DNA of 64,000 nucleotides from assembly GCF_014284475.1 (NCBI RefSeq), contig NZ_WJBC01000003.1, positions 62,001 through 126,000 on the forward strand. The letters are read 5' to 3'. This stretch comes from Acetobacterium fimetarium. GTDB lineage: Bacteria > Bacillota > Clostridia > Eubacteriales > Eubacteriaceae. Within the stretch, counting starts at the first letter, position 1. Each line of letters begins with the position of its first letter. The position numbers were made by a program, and so were the translations under genes. The notes below the pieces were generated by a model. That model was not told where the DNA came from, made no database searches, and was given only the letters and a program-made list of their open reading frames with translations. Shown here piece by piece: positions 52,244 to 62,106 of the stretch.

Positions 52244-54142
52244 TTAGATTCCTAAAGCAGTACGTTTCGCTTCTAAATCTTCCATGATTTTGTCAACCAT
52301 GACGATTGGATCTTTTTCAAATACAAAATGAGCGCCAATGAATTCCTGACAATCTTCTGTCAATAATTTTGTGAAGTTTGGTGAACCCAAAACTTGTGGA
52401 ATAACGCCAAGGTAAGTATTAATACCAGAACCGACAACGTAGTTAGCGATTGATACAGCTTTTTCTGACATCCATTCTGGTGCGATACCAACGACTGGCA
52501 ATAAAGCTGTATCAACATCTTTTTCAAGTGCACATAAGTTAACCAAATCAAGGATACGGCTGATATCAACACAGGATCCCATATGAAGAACTGGTGGAAT
52601 GTTGACACGTTCGCAAACTTCTTTCAGACCACGTCCGCACATTTCTTTCGCTTCTAACTGTAACAAGCCAGCTTTTGCAGCAGCCTGAGCGGCACAGCCA
52701 GTAGTAACACAGATGACGTCGCGTTTGATCAGTTCTTTCATAACAGTAACGTGAGCCAAATCATGTACCTGTTTCGGGTTGTTACAACCAACAACGCCGG
52801 CAGCGCCACGAATAACGCCAGCATAGATAACATCGGTTAATGGTTTAACGGTTCCTGTTTTATCGGTTGTATTGGTATTAACAACTTTATCCAGATGATC
52901 GATGATGGCTTCTACTGAATAGCCGACCATTGTATCGCATTTAACATCAGGGATTTCAACTTTTGAAGCATCTCTGTTGACAAAGTTTTCAACAGCAATT
53001 TTTACGATTTCGTTAGCATTTTCAAGACCGGTTGCTTCCGAGAATTGAATGTACAGATCGCCAGAAATCTTTGCTTTTTCAGAAGTACTGATGAAACGGG
53101 TATGGTATTTTTTAGCTAATGCAGGAAGTGCCGGGAAGATACACTGAACATCGACGACAGCTGCTTCAATTGCACCAGTAATGATGCACAGTTCCTGTTG
53201 GTAGAAGTTACCGGCAATTTTGATACCATGTCTCATGGTCATTTCATTACCTGTACAGCACATACCAACGATGTTGATGCCTTTAGCACCTTTTGCTTTG
53301 GCCAGTTCAATCATTTCTGGGTTTTCAGCAGCCAGAACAACCATTTCTGCAAGATTTGGATCATGGCCGTGGATCAGGATATTGACCTGGTCTTTATCGA
53401 TAACACCAAGGTTTGACGAAGAAGGTTTTGCTGTCGGTGTTCCATACATAATATCAGAGAATTCGGTTCCGATCATGGATCCGCCCCAACCATCTGACAT
53501 ACTTGTTCTCATGCCGCGTCTGAAGATGCTTTCATAGTCAGAAGCACAACCGATATGAGTTGAGTGCATTAATGTGGTTACTTCCATATCAATCGCTCTC
53601 GGTGCAATATTTTCTCTTTCCCAAATATTTAAACGATCTTTTTGTGATCTCTGTAAGAAACGTTGTGTTCCGAAAGGTTTACCAAATTCTTCAAGTGCCA
53701 TGTTGGCCAATTCATGAGCCAACGCATAGGTTTCTTTGGTGTCAGCAGCTTCGATTCCCCATTCAGCAGCGATTCTTCTTAATTTAGCTTCGTCTCTGAT
53801 TTTGAAAGGTCCTTCAGCTTTTGAAGCATGCATTGCATGGACGATATCACGGGCATGGTCGGAATGGGCAGATGTTCCGCCGGCACACATTCTGGCAAAG
53901 TTTCTGGCCACGATTGTATCTGCACTAGCACCACAGATACCTCTTTCAGCGCCTTTTCCAGGAACTGGGCTTACACGGCAAGGTCCCATTGCACAAATTC
54001 TACAACATACTCCTGCTTCACCAAAACCACATTGTGTTTTCTGTGCGGCTCTACGATCCCACATTGTTTCTGCGCCATCTCTTTGAGCTTTCTCAAGTAG
54101 GGCTTCAGCCATCTGATCAAATTTCAAATATTCATTGCTCAT
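52244..54142 (-). CDS. acsA: CO dehydrogenase catalytic subunit
   Basis: A 632-aa Ni-Fe-S CODH that reduces CO2 to CO for the synthase. The N-terminus has the B- and D-cluster Cys (Cys38, 46, 47, 50, 55 in QCGFGEAGVCCRICAMGPC). The C-cluster region includes SGDLYIQFSE, TTGCAAQAAAKAG and MGSCVDISRI. It starts the acsA-cooC-acsB transcript. A pair of near-identical 20-bp sites lies 100-160 bp upstream. Confidence 0.95.
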   Translation of the reverse strand: MSNEYLKFDQMAEALLEKAQRDGAETMWDRRAAQKTQCGFGEAGVCCRICAMGPCRVSPVPGKGAERGICGASADTIVARNFARMCAGGTSAHSDHARDIVHAMHASKAEGPFKIRDEAKLRRIAAEWGIEAADTKETYALAHELANMALEEFGKPFGTQRFLQRSQKDRLNIWERENIAPRAIDMEVTTLMHSTHIGCASDYESIFRRGMRTSMSDGWGGSMIGTEFSDIMYGTPTAKPSSSNLGVIDKDQVNILIHGHDPNLAEMVVLAAENPEMIELAKAKGAKGINIVGMCCTGNEMTMRHGIKIAGNFYQQELCIITGAIEAAVVDVQCIFPALPALAKKYHTRFISTSEKAKISGDLYIQFSEATGLENANEIVKIAVENFVNRDASKVEIPDVKCDTMVGYSVEAIIDHLDKVVNTNTTDKTGTVKPLTDVIYAGVIRGAAGVVGCNNPKQVHDLAHVTVMKELIKRDVICVTTGCAAQAAAKAGLLQLEAKEMCGRGLKEVCERVNIPPVLHMGSCVDISRILDLVNLCALEKDVDTALLPVVGIAPEWMSEKAVSIANYVVGSGINTYLGVIPQVLGSPNFTKLLTEDCQEFIGAHFVFEKDPIVMVDKIMEDLEAKRTALGI

Positions 54143-54239
54143 ATTTTTACTACCTCTCTAAATTTTATAATTTATACCGCTGCTTTTTTTTCGTACAAAA
54201 AATATATTTACAATTTTATCAAAAATATGCTTTACAAAC

Positions 54240-54300
54240 ATTGTTAAATGTTATACAATTTAGTCAAGTGATAACATATGATTGTTAAAAATTATACAAT
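54240..54300 (-). promoter_or_regulatory. Two near-identical operator-like sites upstream of acsA
   Basis: ATTGTTAAATGTTATACAAT (54240-54259) and ATTGTTAAAAATTATACAAT (54281-54300) differ at two positions and are partly self-complementary. Their starts are 41 bp apart, about four turns of DNA, so bound proteins would face the same side. Confidence 0.55.
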
Positions 54301-54443
54301 GTGAGTAACTGATACTTTTTACTGCCATTGTCAAATCATCTTAGTACAAAAAATAAGTCAGTGATACATTATACATAGTTTTAGCTCCTGAATTGATCCC
54401 GTTACTTCGTGCGACTACAAGTAACAGAACAAGGGGGCTTTTT

Positions 54444-54576
54444 TGAGTATCTTCAAATACCTGTTTTCTTTTTTTTAAAAAGGTATCTAAAAGCTCGAGC
54501 AGGGAATCTTTAACAAGATCTTTTCGAGTATTTTAAATACCTTTTTTTATTTATAAAGGTATCTTAGAATTCTAAT
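54444..54576 (-). promoter_or_regulatory. Two tandem hairpins between acsE and acsA
   Basis: Two related units run 54444-54492 and 54525-54570. Each has GAGTAT.. at the left, AAATACCT, a T-rich loop and AGGTATC at the right, so each can fold as ATACCT/AGGTAT. They follow the acsE stop on the minus strand and may end or slow transcription between acsDCE and acsA. They slightly overlap the acsE coding end. Confidence 0.5.
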
Positions 54577-55349
54577 ACTGAATCTGCATAAAGGATATTA
54601 TTTTTGATAATATCGCATGCTGTGATGGTTTCCATTAATCGTTTGTCACAAGGATTAACGATTGCAGAACTGAATCCGCATTGCATAGCCATAGCCAGCA
54701 TAGCACAATCCAATAATGGTCGGATGTGTTTTGGTGCGCCGTTGGAAACGTTGCTTAATCCACCTGTTGTCAATAATCCCATGTCTGTGATCATTTGGAT
54801 TGCTTCAAGAACATCACATTGTTTGTCCTGCATTCCTTTGATTACCAGGAATAATGGGTCAAATAATATATCTGTTGGTTCCATACCATGTTCCATACCA
54901 CGTTCCAGTAATTCCTGGCAGTATTCCATACGTTCGTCATTGTTTGCAGGAACGCCTTCTTTTGAACATAGTGCGATACACATAGCATCGTTAGCTGCTG
55001 CTAAGTCAAGGTATCCAATTCGATCGCCTGCATCAGCAGAGTTTACGATTGGTTTTCCTTTTTCACGGTTATAAACTTTGATACCAGCTTCAATTGCTTT
55101 CATGTTTGCTGTATCAAGAGCCAAAGGAACGTTGTTGAAGTTTTCCTGGAGTAATTTTACACCCCATTGCATTAATTCTTCGCCATCTCTTTCGGCTGGT
55201 CCGATATTTAAGTCTAAGTAGTCTGCGCCAGCATCTAACTGTTCCTTTGCTCTAAGAAGAATAGGATCAGGATTTCTGTCTGCAAAAGCTTGTCGCATAG
55301 CTGGAGAAATACAGTGAATTCTTTCACCAATTACCATGAATTTTGACAT
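54564..55349 (-). CDS. acsE: Methyl-THF:corrinoid/iron-sulfur protein methyltransferase
   Basis: A 261-aa TIM-barrel methyltransferase that moves the methyl group from methyl-THF to the corrinoid protein. It reads FMVIGERIHCISPAMRQAFA, GADYLDLNIGPAERDGEEL, and GLSNVSNGAPKHIRPLLDC. The length is that of known AcsE (262 aa). It follows acsC by 69 bp. Confidence 0.95.
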   Translation of the reverse strand: MSKFMVIGERIHCISPAMRQAFADRNPDPILLRAKEQLDAGADYLDLNIGPAERDGEELMQWGVKLLQENFNNVPLALDTANMKAIEAGIKVYNREKGKPIVNSADAGDRIGYLDLAAANDAMCIALCSKEGVPANNDERMEYCQELLERGMEHGMEPTDILFDPLFLVIKGMQDKQCDVLEAIQMITDMGLLTTGGLSNVSNGAPKHIRPLLDCAMLAMAMQCGFSSAIVNPCDKRLMETITACDIIKNNILYADSVLEF

Positions 55350-55417
55350 ATTGTTCCCCTTTCAGAATAAAAAATTATTAATAGGTGTCCGGGAAAATCC
55401 CGGACACGGATTTGATA

Positions 55418-56758
55418 TTAAGCTTGTAAATCCTTTAAGAATTTAGGAATCTGCATAGCTTCTGTAGGTCCTACAACTACTTCCCATTCAGGCAGTAATT
55501 CAGCTAAATCACCTTGAAGTACGGCAACTTTACCTGGTAATACTAACTTACGGGATGTTGTCAGATCTGCAACGTTGTTTTCTTTGATAAAGTTAGCAAT
55601 AACGTTTGAGCCAAATTTACCAGCAGCCCAAGCTGTCAGTACTGAGTAACCACCAGCATCTGGAATTGCCAGGTAAGCAGGTACTTTAGAACGATCGATT
55701 TCGCCGGCTACTACGAAGTAAGACAGTGCGAAGTCAACCGTTACGAGTACTGGATCTTTACCTGTTGGTTTATTGAATTCATAAACCTTAGGTTCAACAC
55801 GCATTGGTTTTTGTGGATCTGTGAAGATATTTTGTCTTAAACCAAACAGTGGCAATGCTGCATTGAAGTCCATTTCTTCCATAACGATGATTGAACCGTA
55901 ACGAAGCAGGAATGCAGAAGCTAAAGCAATTTGCATGTTGGTGTCGCCAGGTGCCAGTTTGTTTGTGAAAACAACTGAAGGATAACCGAAAGTACGGTCG
56001 TCGCCTTTGATTGCAGCTGTACGGATATCGACAGCGTTTGTGAAAGCTTCTTTGATAGAAGTTTCGCCAACGTTTAAGACAAGATTTTTGTATCCTAATT
56101 TTTCGATTGATTCAACTAAATCATGTAATGCTTCAATGCTGTCTGCAGAAACACCAAGAACTGCATCAGCAGCTTTGGCTACGTCTACCATTGCGGCAGC
56201 ATTATCTTTAGTTGCGCCCATGATGATTGCTTTAGCGCCGGCAACTGCAACAGCTGCTTTTGCTACTTCAGCATCAGTGGTTACGATCATTGGAATTTTG
56301 CCAGCATCAGCAACTTTTTTAACCAATGCAACGAATTTTGCCTGATCAGCTGCAAAACGAACTGCAACTACTTCAACAAACATCATTTCACCGATACGGT
56401 CATAGTTAACTTTAGCCAGTTTTGCGAAAGCTGCATCAACATCAGCATCACTTTGTGCATCTGATAATTCAACTGCAAACAAGTTTTTGTTAACCAAAGT
56501 TTTTTCATGTCTGAATAAAACAGTTTCGCCACCAAGAGTTCTTTCAGCATCGCCATTACCAACTTTGATTGTTTTCATTGGAGGAGCTGTTGCTTCTGAT
56601 AAAATTGCTTTTGATTCTTCTGAAATGTATGGACATTTTTCGATGGGAACTGCTCCTGTAGCAGCTTTCATAGAGAAAGCCATACATGTTGGGAAACCAC
56701 ACTCTTTACAGTTTGATTTTGGAGTGAGTTTAAATATATCTAAACCTTTTACTGCCAT
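55418..56758 (-). CDS. acsC: Corrinoid/iron-sulfur protein large subunit
   Basis: A 446-aa large subunit of the corrinoid iron-sulfur protein. The N-terminal 4Fe-4S domain has Cys17, 20, 25 and 42 (NCKECGFPTC ... EKCPY). A TIM barrel and a C-terminal B12-binding domain follow. It carries the methyl group on cobalt to acetyl-CoA synthase, and partners with AcsD, encoded 19 bp upstream. Confidence 0.95.
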   Translation of the reverse strand: MAVKGLDIFKLTPKSNCKECGFPTCMAFSMKAATGAVPIEKCPYISEESKAILSEATAPPMKTIKVGNGDAERTLGGETVLFRHEKTLVNKNLFAVELSDAQSDADVDAAFAKLAKVNYDRIGEMMFVEVVAVRFAADQAKFVALVKKVADAGKIPMIVTTDAEVAKAAVAVAGAKAIIMGATKDNAAAMVDVAKAADAVLGVSADSIEALHDLVESIEKLGYKNLVLNVGETSIKEAFTNAVDIRTAAIKGDDRTFGYPSVVFTNKLAPGDTNMQIALASAFLLRYGSIIVMEEMDFNAALPLFGLRQNIFTDPQKPMRVEPKVYEFNKPTGKDPVLVTVDFALSYFVVAGEIDRSKVPAYLAIPDAGGYSVLTAWAAGKFGSNVIANFIKENNVADLTTSRKLVLPGKVAVLQGDLAELLPEWEVVVGPTEAMQIPKFLKDLQA

Positions 56759-56777
56759 TTGTATTCGCCTTCCTTTC

Positions 56778-57713
56778 TTAACCTAGTAATCCAGCAACCA
56801 TGCTTTTGATGGTTTTAGCTGATTCTGGATGTCTAACGATGATTGCATTTGATCCGCCGATTACACATGCAGATGCAGTTGCAATTTCCATACCGATACC
56901 ACGATTTTCCTGGCTGCCCCATTCTGGTGCTTCTGCTTCTGTGAATACGGCTTCTTTTACGCCCCAAGAGTCATTGGAAACGTCTGTCATAATTGGCATC
57001 TGTAAACTATCATCGTTTTGACCTAAGCCTGCTAAGCGAATACGATCCATTGTTGAAGCAACATATTCAAATCCGTAACCGGCAGCTGCTGATCCAACAT
57101 CCATAACGATATCTTGTGGTTTAACACCCAATTGTGTTAAAAGAATATTTAATTGTTTTGCAAGGTTGATATCTACTGCTGATTCAGCAGATACTTTTTG
57201 GCCATAAGCCATTCCGCCGGCAGCACCGATTGTTTTGTAGTTGTCTTCTACTGCTGAGAATAGAACTACATTTTTGCCTTCAAGTGTTTTTGCTACTGCT
57301 TCCAGTAACTTAGCATCTTTTTCAGCATTTTTGCATCCTTCTATAACAACTGGTACATTAACAGCAGCTTCAACTGCTGCTGCTGTAGCAACACAGTTTT
57401 CAACTGAATTGTCAGCTCCGTTTGGATCTGCACTTGCTAGTTTAACCAGCACAAAGTCAGCACCTGATTTTTCTACTGCTGCTTTTGCGAAAGCTGCTGG
57501 ATCTTTCATGTCATCACCATAAACGGCTGCAAAACAACCTTCCCAATCTTCTGGGGAATCTGTGATTGCAATACCAACTGCAGTTTTGAATCCTTCACCG
57601 CCTAAAAATGGTAATGTTTTTTCTCCGCCTATACTAATAGCTGCATCTCCAGCACCTATTTCGCATACGCCGATCTTGCCATTGAATTTTTGTTCTGTTT
57701 TTTTGTATGGCAT
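56778..57713 (-). CDS. acsD: Corrinoid/iron-sulfur protein small subunit
   Basis: A 311-aa small subunit. The start MPYKKTEQ was preferred because GGAGG lies ten bases upstream; a longer frame adds 20 residues that are unlike the family. Recognisable parts are KIGVCEIGAGDAAISIGGEK, KPQDIVMDVGSAAAGYGFEY and TASACVIGGSNAIIVRHPES. It is first in acsD-acsC-acsE, with a strong promoter upstream. Confidence 0.94.
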   Translation of the reverse strand: MPYKKTEQKFNGKIGVCEIGAGDAAISIGGEKTLPFLGGEGFKTAVGIAITDSPEDWEGCFAAVYGDDMKDPAAFAKAAVEKSGADFVLVKLASADPNGADNSVENCVATAAAVEAAVNVPVVIEGCKNAEKDAKLLEAVAKTLEGKNVVLFSAVEDNYKTIGAAGGMAYGQKVSAESAVDINLAKQLNILLTQLGVKPQDIVMDVGSAAAGYGFEYVASTMDRIRLAGLGQNDDSLQMPIMTDVSNDSWGVKEAVFTEAEAPEWGSQENRGIGMEIATASACVIGGSNAIIVRHPESAKTIKSMVAGLLG

Positions 57714-57812
57714 TTCTCTGTTACCTCCTAACCTGTTACCTTTTTTCAAATTATTTATTTCAAAGCACGACACTTTAAAACCAAGCTAAAACCATTACAT
57801 ATTACAACTATT

Positions 57813-57867
57813 AACCTGTATATATAAGTATACACAGATTGTACTATATTAGTTAAAAGTTTGTCAA
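57813..57867 (-). promoter_or_regulatory. Promoter of acsD-acsC-acsE with the shared motif
   Basis: TTGACA (57862-57867), 18 bp, then TACAAT (57838-57843) on the minus strand. Just downstream, TATACTTATATATACAGGTT (57813-57832) matches 17 of 20 positions of the motif at the cooC and acsB copy 1 promoters. Confidence 0.7.
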
Positions 57868-57892
57868 TTAGTTTTCGATATTTTTTTGCATT

Positions 57893-58534
57893 TTATAACG
57901 AGAACGCAAAGGTTTTCAATGAAATGATGAATACATCCCCAAGAATTGCCAAATCTTTGATATTAAACACTTTTGTCAAATTTTTGTCAAACAAAATCTG
58001 CGCTTCCGGTTCAAATTCATCATCGCCAAACCAGAAGATACAGGCAACCCTTACCCCCGGCATTACCGAAAACTGCCAGGAAAGATCGCCCTTTTCCAGG
58101 GAGACGGCTTTGACCGTCTCCATATATTGCTTGAGTGCATCCGGCATTTCATTTCCGATCGCTGCAAAAACCTGAATGCAGCGTTTATAAAAATTAGGAT
58201 AATATAATGCTCCATCCGGAAATTCCTTATAACTGATCAATTCAGTATCGTTCGCTTTACTCTCGGCATTCATCAGATATCTGAGAATAATGATTTTTAC
58301 TGAATAATTATCAAATTCCTTTCCTTCGCAATTAAAAACATCGCCACTGGGATAATGAACTTGGTAGTGCTCTCCCAGCACTTCTATTTCAAAAATTCCC
58401 TGAGCCTGATCATATCGGCACTGAGATTTTTCTGACATTATAACCGGATCAAAATTTTTAAGCAGATCCCGATTGACTAAATAGCTGTTTTCGGAAAAGT
58501 GTGGATCAATTTCCTTTATTTTTGACTGTTTCAT
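57893..58534 (-). CDS. DUF3786 family protein (second of a pair)
   Basis: A 213-aa DUF3786 protein: QCRYDQAQGIFEIEVLGEHY, NYSVKIIILRYLMNAESKAN, and FWFGDDEFEPEAQILFDKNL. It overlaps the stop of the upstream paralogue by one base (TAATG). The function is unknown. Both copies keep the same core motifs. It lies between acsV and the acsD promoter in an operon with cooC. Confidence 0.85.
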   Translation of the reverse strand: MKQSKIKEIDPHFSENSYLVNRDLLKNFDPVIMSEKSQCRYDQAQGIFEIEVLGEHYQVHYPSGDVFNCEGKEFDNYSVKIIILRYLMNAESKANDTELISYKEFPDGALYYPNFYKRCIQVFAAIGNEMPDALKQYMETVKAVSLEKGDLSWQFSVMPGVRVACIFWFGDDEFEPEAQILFDKNLTKVFNIKDLAILGDVFIISLKTFAFSL

Positions 58535-59181
58535 TATTTTTTACTGAGTTCTTTTAAGATCGGAATGAATATATCCCCCATTACCGCCATGTCTTCAGCA
58601 CTGAAAGCCGACGGGAAATTAGCGTCAAACAGAATTTGCGCCTCGGGTGGGAATTCATCATCACCAAGCCAGAGTATGACGGTCATGAACATATTGTTAA
58701 TGACCTCAAATCGCCAGGACAGATCCCCGGTTGTCAGCGGCTGGGCATCGATCGATGCCATGGCTTTCTTCAGCCCTTCGACATCGTAGTTGAAGGTAAA
58801 GGCAAAACGCTTCAGGCAACGGCCTTCAAAACAGGCAAAGTAAACATTGCCGCCGGAAACATCCCGATAGGCAATGGTTTGCCCGGTCGCTGGAACCCCC
58901 TTGGCATTGATCAGGTATCTTAAAATCATGGTTTTGAGTTTATAATTGTCAAAATCCTGGCCATCAGAATCCGTCACATCCCCCTGTGGATAAGCCACCT
59001 GGTATGGCGCCCCCATCACAGTGACAAGAAATGTTTTCGCTGCTTCATCGTAGGGGCAGGTGCTCAGTTTTGATATTTCCTGAGGATCATTATCTTTCAA
59101 TAAAGATTTATAATGTTCGTATGGTATTTTGTCTTTTCTTTTTTCTTCAATTGCGGCTTCATCCCGTAAGTTAATTTCCAT
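58534..59181 (-). CDS. DUF3786 family protein (first of a pair)
   Basis: A 215-aa DUF3786 protein with TCPYDEAAKTFLVTVMGAPY, NYKLKTMILRYLINAKGVPA, and LWLGDDEFPPEAQILFDANF. It begins 15 bp after acsV. Fixed presence of DUF3786 beside corrinoid and CODH/ACS genes suggests a role in corrinoid handling or activation, but this is inferred from context. Confidence 0.85.
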   Translation of the reverse strand: MEINLRDEAAIEEKRKDKIPYEHYKSLLKDNDPQEISKLSTCPYDEAAKTFLVTVMGAPYQVAYPQGDVTDSDGQDFDNYKLKTMILRYLINAKGVPATGQTIAYRDVSGGNVYFACFEGRCLKRFAFTFNYDVEGLKKAMASIDAQPLTTGDLSWRFEVINNMFMTVILWLGDDEFPPEAQILFDANFPSAFSAEDMAVMGDIFIPILKELSKK

Positions 59182-59196
59182 TTAGTTCTCCTAGTT

Positions 59197-61122
59197 TCAG
59201 TTTCCAACAGAAGGAAATAATTTCAAATTTGTATGAGGAATAAAGCAGGCTGATATGAATTCATCCATGTAGGTTGGATGAACGCTTAATTCCATATAAG
59301 TCATATTTTTAGAGATTTCTCTGATCTTGTCTTTTCCTTCAGTCAGGGTCAGAGCCAGATAGCAGCCCTGCATCGAGCTGTTTCCGATATAGTAGTATTT
59401 TTCCACCGGAATATCCGGCAGCATCCCTAAAGCAATGGCATTTTCGATATCCAGATTGGTGCCGATGCCGCCGGCAACGTAAATGTTATCCAGCACATCG
59501 ATGGGCATTTCAAGACTCTCCATCAAGGTATATATCGCCGAGAAGACGGCGCCTTTAGCTTTTATAAAACTATCGATGTCAATCTCTGTGATAAAAATAT
59601 CCTTGGTGCCGTTGTCCAGTTCTTTTGAGTATAAAATATATTGTCCGATTCCGTATTCATCAAAACGAATACGGGGGTGATTCAAGGTCCGATCCATTCG
59701 GCCTTTGCCGTTAATGATGCCGGTGCGCTTCATTTCACAGATTAAATCAATAATCCCTGAACCGCAAATCCCGACGGGGCTGAGATGACCGATGGTATTG
59801 TAAAAAGGCCTTAAATCTTCATCATTGATGATCACTTCTTCAATCGCACCGGGAACCGCACGGGTTCCGCAGCTGATTTCTCCGCCTTCAAAAGCCGGTC
59901 CTGCCGAACAGGCGCAGGTCATCAGAAAGTCTTTATTACCGAAAACGATCTCGCCGTTTGTCCCCAAATCCACCAGCATGCTGAATCCTTCCTGAATCCA
60001 GATCGGCACGGCAAAAACGCCGGCGGTAATATCGCCGCCTACATAACTGGCGACCGATGGGGCCAGATATATTTTCCCTTCCGGATTGATGTTGATGCCC
60101 AGCTCGGCACACTTCATTTCCGGTATTACGTTGATGGCCGGAATAAAGGGTTCTTTTCTTAAATAGTCCGGGTTCACGCCCAACAGCAAATGGTTCATGG
60201 TCGTATTGCCGGCAGCACAAACCTCGTAAATATCTTCTTTGTGTATTCCGGCACCTTTCACCAGTTTTTCGATCAGCTTATTGATGCTTTCATCCACAAT
60301 GGCGTGACGGAGATTTTCCAGTCCGCCGGGTTTTTGTGAATAGACAATCCGGTTGATCACGTCGGCGCCGTATTTTACCTGGGCATTTCCCATTGAGACT
60401 TTTGTGATAATCTCATTGGTGTCCATATTCACCAGGCAGGCTGAAACGGAAGTCGTCCCGATATCCAGGGCGATTCCGTACAGTACCGCTTTATTTCCAT
60501 TTGCCGGCTTAACATCCAGAATTTCTGCCACATCCCTGCGTTTCAGATAAACAACTTCTATTTCAAATCCATTTTCTCTGAAAGCGTCCGGCAGCTTCTT
60601 CATCACATTCAGGCTCAGGGTGATGTCGTTATAGCCTAATTTCAGTTTGAAATACTGTTTCAAGCGGTCTTCATCGGCCATGTTGTCTTCAACCGTTGGA
60701 TGATTCAGTTGGATGATCTCCGACCATAGCCGACTGGCATTGGTCATGCCGTTTTTTATCAGTTTTTTTCGGACATGTTTGATGTTGTCATTTTCATTTT
60801 TGGAAAGATCGGTTATCTGCATTTCGTTTACAAACGATGATGCCAGATCAGGAACTTCCACCTCGATATCGTCAACAATTGTCGAATTACAGGAAAGAAC
60901 CATCCCCTGTGCCATTTCTTCTTCCGAAATATGTCTGGTTTCCGTCGTTTTGACATGGCCGGACACTATTTTCACTTTGCATTTGCCGCAGGTGGCATTC
61001 CCATTACAGGGAGAATCGATCATCACACCGGCTCTTCTAGCTGCATCCAGTAAATTTTCATCATCAGTGGCAACTAATTCAACCGTTCTTTTGCCTTTTA
61101 TATTAAACCGTACCTTTTTCAT
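59197..61122 (-). CDS. acsV: Reductive activator of the corrinoid protein (ASKHA-type, AcsV/RACo)
   Basis: A 641-aa protein: an N-terminal plant-type 2Fe-2S domain (Cys39, 45, 48 and 78), a linker, and a C-terminal ASKHA ATPase (YGIALDIGTTSVSACLVNMD, DLGTNGEIVFGNKDF, and AGGIGTNLDIENAIALGM). It uses ATP to re-reduce inactive Co(II) corrinoid protein. The start MKKVRF fits GGGGAG six bases upstream; longer versions have extra N-terminal residues. It follows cooC by about 100 bp. Confidence 0.93.
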   Translation of the reverse strand: MKKVRFNIKGKRTVELVATDDENLLDAARRAGVMIDSPCNGNATCGKCKVKIVSGHVKTTETRHISEEEMAQGMVLSCNSTIVDDIEVEVPDLASSFVNEMQITDLSKNENDNIKHVRKKLIKNGMTNASRLWSEIIQLNHPTVEDNMADEDRLKQYFKLKLGYNDITLSLNVMKKLPDAFRENGFEIEVVYLKRRDVAEILDVKPANGNKAVLYGIALDIGTTSVSACLVNMDTNEIITKVSMGNAQVKYGADVINRIVYSQKPGGLENLRHAIVDESINKLIEKLVKGAGIHKEDIYEVCAAGNTTMNHLLLGVNPDYLRKEPFIPAINVIPEMKCAELGININPEGKIYLAPSVASYVGGDITAGVFAVPIWIQEGFSMLVDLGTNGEIVFGNKDFLMTCACSAGPAFEGGEISCGTRAVPGAIEEVIINDEDLRPFYNTIGHLSPVGICGSGIIDLICEMKRTGIINGKGRMDRTLNHPRIRFDEYGIGQYILYSKELDNGTKDIFITEIDIDSFIKAKGAVFSAIYTLMESLEMPIDVLDNIYVAGGIGTNLDIENAIALGMLPDIPVEKYYYIGNSSMQGCYLALTLTEGKDKIREISKNMTYMELSVHPTYMDEFISACFIPHTNLKLFPSVGN

Positions 61123-61218
61123 TTTCATCTCCCCTTTTCCGCAGTCTTCGTAAAAAGATTTCAGACTGGACTCAGGTTGCCAGTTTGCCGGCCTGAATCC
61201 AACCATCTGAAGCTTTCT

Positions 61219-62001
61219 TTATTTTTTATTTTTAATGATCTCCAGCTTATCGACGATTTCTCTCAGCGCCGCTTTGGCCGGCGAATCTGCCGGCAGGTCA
61301 ACTAAAGGTTTTCCGTAGGAATCATATTCAAAAACATTTTGATCCATCGGTACAACGCCAATCAGATCCAGTTTTTCTTTTTCAATTTCTTCCGCTGTTC
61401 CGGCGTTGAGAACACCGCCTGGTGCGCGGTTGACAATCAGCTTAACCGTCGGTACTTTTAACTTAAGTTCTTCAACCAGGTCTCTGATCCGTCCAACTGC
61501 CTGAATGCCGCGGCGTGAACAGTCGCTCACAAGAATCAGCATATCAATTTTGCCTAAAGTTCCCCGGCTTAAGTGTTCCATGCCGGCTTCATTGTCAACG
61601 ATCAGATATTCATAATTTTTTGCCAGAACATCCAGTTGTGTTTTCAGGATTCCGTTTACATAACAGTAACATCCGGCACCCTGGCCCCGCCCCATTACCA
61701 GCAGATCATAGCCGTTACTTTCAGCAACCGCCTGATTTAAACGCAATTGCATAAAGTCCGCTTTTGTAACACCGGTAGGCAAAGGAACACCGTCAACCTC
61801 AGCTTTGTTAATTTCTTCTTTTATTTGTCCAATTGAGATATCAACTTCTTCTCCAAGCACTTCATTTAAGTTGGCGTTGGCGTCGGCATCGACGGCTAAA
61901 ATCGGACCCAATCCCGCTTCAACTAAATATTCGATTAGCATACCGGTAAGACTTGTTTTACCAACTCCGCCTTTACCCGCAATAGCAATATTAAAAGACA
62001 T
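61219..62001 (-). CDS. CooC/AcsF-type nickel-insertion ATPase (acsV operon copy)
   Basis: A 260-aa MinD-like ATPase with GKGGVGKTS at the front and GAGCYCYVN near residue 111 (CxC). AAAAT and GGAGG lie upstream. It is first in the cooC-acsV-DUF3786 transcript and has its own promoter. It may serve acetyl-CoA synthase rather than CODH, as AcsF does elsewhere; the sequence alone does not settle which. Confidence 0.88.
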   Translation of the reverse strand: MSFNIAIAGKGGVGKTSLTGMLIEYLVEAGLGPILAVDADANANLNEVLGEEVDISIGQIKEEINKAEVDGVPLPTGVTKADFMQLRLNQAVAESNGYDLLVMGRGQGAGCYCYVNGILKTQLDVLAKNYEYLIVDNEAGMEHLSRGTLGKIDMLILVSDCSRRGIQAVGRIRDLVEELKLKVPTVKLIVNRAPGGVLNAGTAEEIEKEKLDLIGVVPMDQNVFEYDSYGKPLVDLPADSPAKAALREIVDKLEIIKNKK

Positions 62002-62106
62002 TTTATTTTCCTCCGAGATATTTTATATTTTCCCTATTGTTTCGTTCTTAGACTAGTCTATGTTATTTTGACAAATCTTACAACAGGAAATATTTGTATT
62101 TTCGTC

